From Actinoplanes sp. KI2 (lineage in GTDB: Bacteria; Actinomycetota; Actinomycetes; Mycobacteriales; Micromonosporaceae): DNA of 64,000 bases. The stretch lies in contig NZ_JAOSZE010000007.1 in NCBI RefSeq assembly GCF_025630775.1, positions 1 to 64,000 of the forward strand, in the 5' to 3' direction. The notes under the pieces were generated by a model. That model did not search any database and was not told where the DNA came from. It saw only the letters and a list, made by a program, of their open reading frames with translations. The position numbers and the translations under genes are program-made. Positions within the stretch are counted from its first letter, which is position 1. Every line of letters starts with the position of its first letter. This document shows, one piece after another, positions 16,487-24,205 of the stretch.

Positions 16487-17980
16487 ATGTCACGCGGGGC
16501 CGCGATGCTCGGGGCAGCGGCGCTCCTGGCCGGCACGTTCTGCCTGGCCACTCCGGCCCAAGCGGCGATTCCGTACGCGCCCTGCCAGCCCGGCGGCCCG
16601 GCCGCGGCCGACAATGTGACCGCCGCGGTCCTGCGGCCGTCGATGACCGGCGTGCGGCTGGGTCGCTCGGTGACCGGCTACAGCATCTCCTGCGCCCGGG
16701 CGATCGTGGCCAACGTCCAGGCGCGCGGGCTGAACCAGCGGGCGGCGGTGATCGCGGTCGCCGCGGCCATCGCCGAGAGCAGTCTGCACAACTACACCGT
16801 CGCGGTCGATGCGGACAGCCTGGGGCTTTTCCAGCAGCGGCCGTCGCAGGGCTGGGGCCAGCCGGGCGAGCTCACCGATCCCCGCTACAGCACCCAGGCC
16901 TTCCTGAGCGCGATGATCCGCAAGGACCCCGGCAACGGCTGGATGTCCGGCGACATCGGCGAGATCTGCCAGCGCGTTCAGGCGTCGGCTTATCCGGAGG
17001 CGTACGCGCCGGAGGTCCACGACGCCCAGCTCATCGTGGCGGATGTGTGGGGTCGCACGGCGGCACCCGCGGCAACGCAGGCCAGGCAGCCGACCGGGCC
17101 GTTCCAGAAGGTCCTGATGGCGGCGGCGACCGGATGGGGACAGACCGACGACCGGCATGCGATCAGCGTCGCCGATTGGAACGATGACCGCCGTCCCGAT
17201 CTGGTGGTGGTGCAACACGCGGCGACCGCCACGGGCCGGACCGAGATCTACATCTTCGACGGGACGCCCAGCATCCCCGGCGCGGCCTCCAGCTTCCAGC
17301 GACTGCTGCGGCAGACGGCCACCCCGTTGGACCTCTCCGCGGGCAACACCACCACCTACGCCATGGCCGACTGGAACGGCGACGGCTGGCTCGACCTGGT
17401 GGCCATCCAGAAGGCGGGCACCGCGAGCGGCCGCACCGAGGTACGGATACTCGACGGTGCGACCAGCTTCCAGACCTTCCTGGTGCAGACCGTCACCGCC
17501 CTGGGGCCCACCGACGCGCGGCACGACATGCTGGTGGCCGATATGAACGGCGACAACGTGCCCGACCTGGTCGTGGTCTACCAGGCCGACACGGCCAGCG
17601 GGAAGACCGAGGTCCAGGTCCTGGACGGCGCGTCGGGCTTCCAGCGAGAGCTGCAACACTCCGTCACCGCACTGGGCCCGACCGATGCCAGGCACGAGTT
17701 CTCGATCGCGGATTGGAACGGCGACGGCCGGCCGGACCTGGTGGACGTGCAGAGGTCGGGCACGAAGAGCCGGAAGACCGAGATCCGGGTCCTGGACGGC
17801 GCGAAGGGCTTCGGGAGCGAACTGCGGAAGACCACCGCCACCGCGCTCGGCCCGACCGACGATCGGACCGATCTGTCATTCGCCGACTGGAACGGCGACG
17901 GCCGCCTCGACCTCGTCGCGATCCAGAAGTCGGGCACGGCGACCGGCCGCATGGAGGCGCGGGTGCTGTCCGGGGCCTGA
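16487..17980 (+). CDS. Secreted lysozyme-like/FG-GAP (VCBS) repeat protein
   Basis: The 497-residue protein has a signal peptide (MSRGAAMLGAAALLAGTFCLATPAQA). Residues 60-190 resemble the lysozyme-like helical domain seen in many actinomycete cell-wall proteins (AAVIAVAAAIAESSLHN, then DSLGLFQQRPSQGWG), where the Glu in AESS is the likely catalytic acid. From residue 215 there are five repeats with calcium-loop motifs such as DWNGDGRPDLV and DMNGDNVPDLV, separated by TALGPTDARH, forming an FG-GAP beta-propeller-like array. It is probably a wall-associated protein with adhesion or lytic function. The upstream 5' extension lacks any signal and was rejected. About 230 bp of unassigned sequence separates it from the divergent GNAT-like gene. 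Confidence 0.75.
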   Translation: MSRGAAMLGAAALLAGTFCLATPAQAAIPYAPCQPGGPAAADNVTAAVLRPSMTGVRLGRSVTGYSISCARAIVANVQARGLNQRAAVIAVAAAIAESSLHNYTVAVDADSLGLFQQRPSQGWGQPGELTDPRYSTQAFLSAMIRKDPGNGWMSGDIGEICQRVQASAYPEAYAPEVHDAQLIVADVWGRTAAPAATQARQPTGPFQKVLMAAATGWGQTDDRHAISVADWNDDRRPDLVVVQHAATATGRTEIYIFDGTPSIPGAASSFQRLLRQTATPLDLSAGNTTTYAMADWNGDGWLDLVAIQKAGTASGRTEVRILDGATSFQTFLVQTVTALGPTDARHDMLVADMNGDNVPDLVVVYQADTASGKTEVQVLDGASGFQRELQHSVTALGPTDARHEFSIADWNGDGRPDLVDVQRSGTKSRKTEIRVLDGAKGFGSELRKTTATALGPTDDRTDLSFADWNGDGRLDLVAIQKSGTATGRMEARVLSGA

Positions 17981-18043
17981 ACCGGCGCGGGATGACGTTA
18001 CGTGAGTGACTCGCTACGGTCTACCGTGGAGAGGGGGTCCAAC

Positions 18044-18466
18044 GTGATCTCGGAGACGCTCATGGCGGTGGTGGCCGCCGGTGGTTCGGCCCTTGTCGGC
18101 GCGGCGGCCACCGATGCCTGGCAATCGGCCCGCGGCGGACTGGTGCGGCTGTTCGCCAAGGCCGGCCGGCGCGAGGAGACGGCGGCGCGATGGACCGATG
18201 AGATGGCCGCCGAGCTGGAGGCGTCCCCGCCGGCCGAGCGCGCGGTCGCCGAGCAGCGTTGGGTGCAGACCTGGCAGCAGCGGCTGCACGACCTGGTCGA
18301 GGAAGATCCGCAGATCGGGGACGAGCTGCGGGAGTGGGCCGAGGCGGTCCGCGCCCAACTGCCCGCGGAGCGGCAGAGCTGGGTGAACACCTTCATCGCC
18401 GCCGACCACGCCCGGCAGTACAACGCTCCCGGCGGTTCCATCACGGTGCACCACCACCCCGACTGA
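18044..18466 (+). CDS. Small helical putative effector with C-terminal amyloid-like signalling motif
   Basis: The 140-residue protein starts at a GTG six bases after GAGAGGGGG; an upstream in-frame GTG at 18002 has no RBS. The N-terminal part (ISETLMAVVAAGGSALVGAA, then TDAWQSARGGLVRLF) is a hydrophobic helix followed by amphipathic helices. This pattern is typical of a large actinobacterial family with helical N-terminal domains compared to fungal HeLo cell-death domains. The last 16 residues contain QYNAPGGSITV, repeated exactly near the N-terminus of the NB-ARC protein encoded next. In bacterial NLR-effector pairs, such a shared motif transmits a templated amyloid fold from sensor to effector. 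A membrane-damaging, cell-suicide effector role is inferred. Confidence 0.6.
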   Translation: MISETLMAVVAAGGSALVGAAATDAWQSARGGLVRLFAKAGRREETAARWTDEMAAELEASPPAERAVAEQRWVQTWQQRLHDLVEEDPQIGDELREWAEAVRAQLPAERQSWVNTFIAADHARQYNAPGGSITVHHHPD

Positions 18467-18543
18467 TGGGCGGCCCGGCCGAGGTGTTCCAGGCGTCGCA
18501 GCAGGCGGCGCAGTACAACGCGCCCGGCGGGTCGATCACGGTC
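18416..18543 (+). repeat. Two copies of an 11-codon motif shared by the effector and the STAND protein
   Basis: Codons for QYNAPGGSITV occur at 18416-18448, at the end of the small gene, and at 18511-18543, residues 16-26 of the STAND gene. The two DNA copies differ at four third codon positions, all synonymous. The identity is therefore kept at protein level and is not a fresh DNA duplication. Confidence 0.85.
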
Positions 18544-21500
18544 AACCAGTTCGCGACCCCGCCGGCCGGGACCCGGCGGCCGTGGCTGGCGCCCCCGCTG
18601 ACCGACCACCTGATCGCGCGCCCCGATGTCACGGACCGTCTGCTCCGGCTGGTCTGCGCCGACGCCGACGAGCCGGTCGGCATAACCGGTGTGCACGGCA
18701 CGGGCGGCTTCGGCAAGACGACCCTCGCGAAGTGGCTGTGCCACCAGCCCGAGACGCGGCGGCGTTTCCCCGGCGGCCTGCTCTGGGTCACGCTCGGCGA
18801 GCACGTGGCCGGGGCCGAGCTCGCCGCCAAGGTGAACGACCTGGCCGAGCAGCTCAGCGGCAGCCGCCCGGCCTTCACCGACCCGCTGCAGGCCGGCTTC
18901 CGGCTCGGCGAGATCCTCGACGCCGCCGGCGGGCCGGTGCTGCTGGTCGTCGACGACGCCTGGACCGACCAGCAGCTGGAGCCGTTCCGGTGCGGCGGCC
19001 GAGGGTGCCGACGCCTGCTCACCACCCGGACCCGGCGGCTGCTGGACCCGCGCCACAGTGTGCCCCTCGACCAGATGACCGCGGCGCAGTCGGCCGCGCT
19101 GCTGACCCGGGACGTGACCGGAGCGCCGGCCGCGCCGGTCGCGCGGGTGGTGGCGGCCACCGGCGGGTGGCCGGTGTTGCTGGCCCTGGCGAACCGCGCC
19201 CTGGTGCGCTCGATCGACTACGGCGCGTCGGCCGGGCAGGCGCTGGCGGAGATCGCGGACCGGCTCGACGAGGACGGTCCGGCCACCTTCGATGTGGACA
19301 ACGCGCACCACCGTGGCCGGGCGGTCGCGGCCACCGTACGCGCCGGCCTTGATCTTCTGTCGCCGGATCGGGTGGACCGGTTCTTCGAGCTGGCGGTCTT
19401 CCCCGAGGACGCCGACATCCCGCTGGCCGCACTGGAACTGCTGTGGGGCGCCACGGCCGGTCTCCACCCCGGCCGGGTCCGCGGCGTCTGCGAGTCGCTC
19501 GCCGACCTCGCCCTGGTCCAGGAATACCGTCGCTCGGCGGAGACCGTACGCCTGCACGACGTGATCCGCTCCTACCTGATCCACGCGGCCGGCGACCACC
19601 GGCTCGTCGAGCTGAACAAGGGGCTGCTGGACGCCGCCGCCGGGGTGGCGCCCACGGTGGACGGCCGGCCGGCGTGGTGGCAGCTGCCGGCCCGGCACGA
19701 CTACCTGATCCGCAACCTCACCGGCCACCTTGCCGGTGCCGGGCGGCACGACGAGCTGGCCGCCACGGTCACCGACCCGCGCTGGATCCTGTCCCGCCTG
19801 CGCCGGCACGGTCCGGCCGGTGCCGAGGCCGACCTCACCGCGGCGCACACCGACCTCGCGAGCCTGCTCGGCCGCAAGATCCGCCAGAACGCCCACCTGC
19901 TGGCGCCGACCGCACCCGAGCACGCGCTGGGCGCCATCCTGCACAGCCGGCTCGGCGCCCTCGCCGCGACACCCGATCCGCCGACGCCCCGGCTGACCAA
20001 CCGATGGCCACTGCCCGACCTGCCACACCCGGCCCTGCTGCGGACCTTCATCGGGCACACCGACCGGGTCGCGGTCACCGTGGTCGCACCCGACGGCACC
20101 TGGGTCGCGACCGGCGGCGGTGACCACACCGTCCGCGTCTGGGACCCCGCCACCGGGGCGTGCCGGCACACCCTGTCCGGCCACCACAGCGAGGTCACCA
20201 GCCTCGCCGTACCGGCACATGGCGGCTGGCTGGCCACCGGCAGCGCCGACCACGACGTGTCCGTCTGGGACCCGGCGACCGGAGCCCGGCTCGCGACGCT
20301 CACCGGCCACACCGCCCCGGTGATCGCCCTGGCGACGCCGGCGTCGGGCGCCTGGCTCGCCAGCGCCGGCCACGACCGGACCGTACGGCTGTGGGATCCG
20401 CTGACCGGTGAGTGCCGCGCCACGCTGACCGGCCACACCGACCGGCTCACCGCGCTCGCCGCCGCACCGGGCGGGGAGTACCTCGCCACCGCCGGGCAGG
20501 ACTGCAGCGTACGACTGTGGGACCCGATCACCGCGCGATGCCGGCACGTCCTCGAGGGCCATGACAACTGGATCGCATCCGTCGCCGTCGCCGCCGACGG
20601 CTCCTGGCTGGCGACCGGCAGCGGAGACAGCACGGTCCGGCTCTGGGATCCGGAAAGCGGGGAGTGTCTGCGTACGCTTCGCGGGCACAACGGCATCGTC
20701 TGCGCCCTGGCTGCCCCCGCGGACGGCGACTGGCTCGCCAGCGCCAGTCACGACAACACGATCCGGGTCTGGGACCCGGCCACCGGCGCGTGCCGGCGGG
20801 TGCTGGCCGGCCACACCGACTGGGTCGTGGGCCTCGCCGCGGTCCCCGGCGGCGCTCCGCGGATCGCCACCGCGGGTCACGACCGCACGGTGCGTATCTG
20901 GGATCCGCTCACCGGCACCTGCGAAGGCGTCTATGTCGGTCACACCGACCGGGTCACCACGGTGGTGCCGGCGCCGAGCGGGCAGTGGCTGGCCACGGCG
21001 GCGGACGACCACACCGTCCGCACCTGGAGCAACGCCGCCACCGGGCCCGACCTGACCCGTGCCGGGCACACCGCACGCATCGTGGCGCTGGCCGCCGTGC
21101 CGTCCGGGGAGTGGGTGGCCACCGCGAGCCAGGACCACAGCCTCCGGATCTGGGACGCCGCGTCCGGAGCGTGCCGACGCGTCATCGTCGGCCACAGCAA
21201 CCCGGTGACCGGACTGATCGTGTCACCCGACGGCACCTGGGTGGCGTCCAGCAGCGACAGCCATACCCGCGTCTTCGACCCGCACAGCGGCGACCGCAGG
21301 CACACGCTGATCGGTCACTCCGAGCCGGTCCGGGCGATGGCCGTCGCCCCGGACGGAAGCTGGCTCGCCACCGGGGGAGCGGACGGCGCCGTCCGCGTCT
21401 GGGATCCGGCCACCGGCGAGTGCCGCCACGTGCTCACCGGCCCGCACGGCGGGGTGGGCCGGCTCACCGGCCCGCACGGCGGGGTGGGCCGGCTCATCGT

Positions 21501-22119
21501 CGACCCGCTGGGGCAGTGGCTGGCCGCGGGCACGGTCGAGGGAAGGGTGTCGATCTGGGATCCGGTGACCGGGCGGCGGCTCCGCGAGCTGGACGGCCAC
21601 GAGAACTGGATCGGACCCGCCATGGCAGCCCCGGACGGCACCTGGCTCGCGACGGCGTGCGGAGATTTCACCGTACGGGTATGGGATCCGCGGGCCGGCG
21701 TCGCCCGCCACAAGTTCGACTGGTATCAGGGCTGGATCAGCGCCCTCGCGGCCGCGCCGGACGGCAGCTGGCTCGCGGCGGCCTGCCCGCAGGGGCCGCT
21801 TCGGCTGTGGGACCTGACCACCGGAACCCGCCGGTACGACGTCGCCGGGCACCCCTGGCCGATCGTGGCCCTGGCGGCCGCCCCGCACGGCGACTGGCTC
21901 GCGGCGGCCGGCCGGGACGGCACTATCACCGTGTGGCGGCCGGACGACCCGGACCCGGTCGCGGCCATGCGCGTCGACGCCACCCTCACGACCGGTATCG
22001 CCCTGCCCGACGGCACCGGCATCACGGTCGGCAGCACCGGCGGCGCGGTCTACACCTTCGACCTCGCCGGGCAGTTCCCTGGCGCCGACCGACAACCGGA
22101 AACTCATCCAAGTTACTGA
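18466..22119 (+). CDS. NB-ARC/WD40 STAND ATPase (bacterial NLR-like sensor)
   Basis: The 1217-residue protein starts one base inside the previous stop (TGATG). Residues 16-26 are QYNAPGGSITV, the motif shared with the small upstream protein. The NB-ARC domain covers about 45-330: P-loop GVHGTGGFGKTTLAKWL near 75, Walker B VLLVVDDAW near 158, RRLLTTRTRRLLD, and a GLPL-like GGWPVLLALANRAL. A helical segment with a VRLHDVIRSYLIHAAG MHD-like region follows. Fifteen to sixteen WD40 repeats (DHTVRVWD, DRTVRLWD and variants) run from about 525 to the end, enough for two propellers. STAND proteins oligomerise on ligand sensing; here the WD40 part would sense and the N-terminal motif would nucleate the effector. 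A defence or programmed-death role is inferred. Confidence 0.85.
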   Translation: MGGPAEVFQASQQAAQYNAPGGSITVNQFATPPAGTRRPWLAPPLTDHLIARPDVTDRLLRLVCADADEPVGITGVHGTGGFGKTTLAKWLCHQPETRRRFPGGLLWVTLGEHVAGAELAAKVNDLAEQLSGSRPAFTDPLQAGFRLGEILDAAGGPVLLVVDDAWTDQQLEPFRCGGRGCRRLLTTRTRRLLDPRHSVPLDQMTAAQSAALLTRDVTGAPAAPVARVVAATGGWPVLLALANRALVRSIDYGASAGQALAEIADRLDEDGPATFDVDNAHHRGRAVAATVRAGLDLLSPDRVDRFFELAVFPEDADIPLAALELLWGATAGLHPGRVRGVCESLADLALVQEYRRSAETVRLHDVIRSYLIHAAGDHRLVELNKGLLDAAAGVAPTVDGRPAWWQLPARHDYLIRNLTGHLAGAGRHDELAATVTDPRWILSRLRRHGPAGAEADLTAAHTDLASLLGRKIRQNAHLLAPTAPEHALGAILHSRLGALAATPDPPTPRLTNRWPLPDLPHPALLRTFIGHTDRVAVTVVAPDGTWVATGGGDHTVRVWDPATGACRHTLSGHHSEVTSLAVPAHGGWLATGSADHDVSVWDPATGARLATLTGHTAPVIALATPASGAWLASAGHDRTVRLWDPLTGECRATLTGHTDRLTALAAAPGGEYLATAGQDCSVRLWDPITARCRHVLEGHDNWIASVAVAADGSWLATGSGDSTVRLWDPESGECLRTLRGHNGIVCALAAPADGDWLASASHDNTIRVWDPATGACRRVLAGHTDWVVGLAAVPGGAPRIATAGHDRTVRIWDPLTGTCEGVYVGHTDRVTTVVPAPSGQWLATAADDHTVRTWSNAATGPDLTRAGHTARIVALAAVPSGEWVATASQDHSLRIWDAASGACRRVIVGHSNPVTGLIVSPDGTWVASSSDSHTRVFDPHSGDRRHTLIGHSEPVRAMAVAPDGSWLATGGADGAVRVWDPATGECRHVLTGPHGGVGRLTGPHGGVGRLIVDPLGQWLAAGTVEGRVSIWDPVTGRRLRELDGHENWIGPAMAAPDGTWLATACGDFTVRVWDPRAGVARHKFDWYQGWISALAAAPDGSWLAAACPQGPLRLWDLTTGTRRYDVAGHPWPIVALAAAPHGDWLAAAGRDGTITVWRPDDPDPVAAMRVDATLTTGIALPDGTGITVGSTGGAVYTFDLAGQFPGADRQPETHPSY
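21433..21492 (+). repeat. Exact 30-bp tandem duplication inside the WD40 region
   Basis: The 30 bases at 21433-21462 are repeated without change at 21463-21492, giving LTGPHGGVGR twice in a row. The reading frame is kept and ten residues are inserted between two WD repeats. No base has diverged, so the duplication is recent or under conversion. Confidence 0.95.
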
Positions 22120-22131
22120 TACCTTCCTCCG

Positions 22132-22761
22132 GTGCGTACACGCAGGCGCCTCGCCTTGGTTGCGGCCGCGTTGATCCCCCTGGTCGTCGCCGGCGTGCTG
22201 ACCGACATTTCCGGGGCGCTCGCCCCGCGGCTGACCGCCGAGCCCGGCTGGAGCGGCTGGTACGTCTACGGAGACGCCACGAACCCGCTGGTCGAGAAGG
22301 AGTCCATGACCAACCGGCGGCCCGCGGCGCAGACCGAGCACGTCGCGCAGCGATTCGTCGTGTCCAACGAGAACTGGATGCCGCTGACCATCGTCGGGGT
22401 GGAGGTGGACCGGCCGGGCCTGCGGGTCGAACGGGTCACCGTCGGCAACACGTACTTCGACAGAGCCCTGCAGATGGTGCGTGCCGGAGGCGAGCCGCTG
22501 ACCCCGGACCGCCCTTATGAACTGGCGCCGGGCGCGAGTCTGACGATCGCGATCTACTACCACGTCACCGACTGTCGCGCGGTGCCCGCCTCGGCCCAGC
22601 CGATTCCGGTACGGATCCGCCGCGCGACCGGGCTCCACACGATCGAGGTCTCGCTGTACCCGCTGCGGCCGTTCCCGACCGGCGGCTGGCAGATCAGCAT
22701 GACGAAGGACCGGGATGCCGTGCCGTGGCAGCGGTTCCTCGCCGACCACGTCTGCCGATGA
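22132..22761 (+). CDS. Hypothetical exported or membrane-anchored protein
   Basis: The 209-residue protein starts at GTG shortly after the STAND gene. The N-terminus MRTRRRLALVAAALIPLVVA is a basic region plus one hydrophobic segment, either an uncleaved anchor or a signal peptide. The rest is a soluble beta-rich domain with WYVYGDATNPLVEKES, FVVSNENWMPLTIVGVEV and a late cluster of Cys residues (VTDCRAV and HVCR) that could form a disulfide. I do not recognise the family. Its position could make it part of the STAND unit, but the 12-base gap contains no clear RBS. Confidence 0.6.
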   Translation: MRTRRRLALVAAALIPLVVAGVLTDISGALAPRLTAEPGWSGWYVYGDATNPLVEKESMTNRRPAAQTEHVAQRFVVSNENWMPLTIVGVEVDRPGLRVERVTVGNTYFDRALQMVRAGGEPLTPDRPYELAPGASLTIAIYYHVTDCRAVPASAQPIPVRIRRATGLHTIEVSLYPLRPFPTGGWQISMTKDRDAVPWQRFLADHVCR

Positions 22762-22882
22762 CGAATCCTCCCATCAAGAGCATTCTCGGATAATCCGGGC
22801 AGCGGTAGCCGCCGGCCATCGCCGTCCTCAGGTCCGGGTGGCGGTTGCCGATACCTATCGCAACCGCAGCGGAGGTAATCGG

Positions 22883-24148
22883 ATGCCCATGCCCCACGAA
22901 CCGGTTCCGCTGAGCCGCGCGGAGCCGCCCGAGGCCACCAGGTCGCGGGAGCTCGCGATGGAGGAGCGGCACCTGGCGGAGCTGCTCCGGACCGCACGGC
23001 AGGGCCTCGGGCTCAGCGTCGCGTTCCTGAGCCGGATCGACGACACCCATCAGCGCATCGAGTTCATGGACTCGGAGCTGCCGATGCCCGTGCGTGACGA
23101 CGTCGAGGGCGGCGGCCGGATTCTGCCCCTCGAGAAGACGTTCTGCAAGGCCATCATGGACGGCAAGCTACCGGCGGTGATCCCCGACATGCGGGCGTAC
23201 CCGGAGGCGATGGAGTTGCCGCCCGCGCGCGTCGCCCATGTCCGAAGCTACGTGTCGGTGCCGGTGGTGCTGAGCGACGGCTCGCTCTACGGCACGTTCT
23301 GTGCCGCCGGGTACGCACCGAACGCCGACCTGACCGAGCGCGATCTGGCGCTGATGAACGTGCTTGCCCGCGCCGCCTCGGCGATCATCGAACCCTGGGT
23401 GCGGAACAAGCAACGCCTCGGGGAGGTCGAGCGCCGGATCCTGCCGGTGATCGAGCGTGGGGGGCCGACCGTGCTGCTGCAGCCGATCGTCGCTCTCCGT
23501 TCCCGGCGTCGCCTTGGTGCGGAGGCGCTCAGCCGATTCCCGCAGGAGTGGCAGCGGCCGCCTGATGTGTGCTTCGCGGACGCGCACGCGATCGGTGAGG
23601 GCCACCGCCTCGAGGTGTTGGCGCTGCAGCGCGCGGCCGATCAGCTGGGTCAGATTTCCGGGTACATGGCGATGAACGTGTCGCCCGCGACCCTGCTCAC
23701 CTCGCCGTGCATCGACTTCCTGGACCGGCTGCCGCTGGACCGGATCGTCCTGGAACTGTCGGAACACGACCCGGTCGAGGACTACGACGCCGTCAAGGCC
23801 GCCCTCGCACCGCTGCGGGCCCGCGGCATGCGCCTGGCCATCGACGATGTCGGCGCCGGGTTCTCGTCACTGCGGCACATCGTGCTCACCGCCCCCGACG
23901 TCATCAAGCTCGACCGCAGCATCGTGTCCGGAATCGCGGAAAGCTCGGTCCTGAGCGTGGTCACTCGCGCGCTCGTCGAGCTCGCCCGTGCCATCGGGGC
24001 GTGCGTCGTGGCCGAGGGCGTGGAGACCGAGGCCGACGCCGTCGTGCTCGAAGGGCTCGACGTTGACCTCGGACAGGGCTGGCACTTCGACCGCGCGACG
24101 ACCGCGAGCCGCCTGCGCGACCACTACCGCCTCCGCGTCGCGGTCTGA
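22883..24148 (+). CDS. GAF-EAL cyclic-di-GMP phosphodiesterase
   Basis: The 421-residue protein has a GGAGG RBS seven bases before the ATG. Residues 30-175 form a GAF-like sensor domain (LEKTFCKAIMDGKLPAVIPD, then VRSYVSVPVVLSDGSLYGTF). Residues 190-420 form an EAL domain with the catalytic residues visible: EALSRF, the NVSP metal-ligand Asn, ELSEHD, IDDVGAG, VIKLDRS, AEGVET and the final QGWHF. It should hydrolyse cyclic-di-GMP to pGpG in the cytoplasm, modulated by the GAF ligand. No GGDEF domain or membrane segment is seen. It stands alone between the hypothetical exported protein and the lectin-like gene. Confidence 0.88.
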   Translation: MPMPHEPVPLSRAEPPEATRSRELAMEERHLAELLRTARQGLGLSVAFLSRIDDTHQRIEFMDSELPMPVRDDVEGGGRILPLEKTFCKAIMDGKLPAVIPDMRAYPEAMELPPARVAHVRSYVSVPVVLSDGSLYGTFCAAGYAPNADLTERDLALMNVLARAASAIIEPWVRNKQRLGEVERRILPVIERGGPTVLLQPIVALRSRRRLGAEALSRFPQEWQRPPDVCFADAHAIGEGHRLEVLALQRAADQLGQISGYMAMNVSPATLLTSPCIDFLDRLPLDRIVLELSEHDPVEDYDAVKAALAPLRARGMRLAIDDVGAGFSSLRHIVLTAPDVIKLDRSIVSGIAESSVLSVVTRALVELARAIGACVVAEGVETEADAVVLEGLDVDLGQGWHFDRATTASRLRDHYRLRVAV

Positions 24149-24205
24149 CGGCACTCTCGGCCGGCGCCGTCGACGCCCGGGGGGAGGAGCCCTTAGGCTC
24201 GTGGG

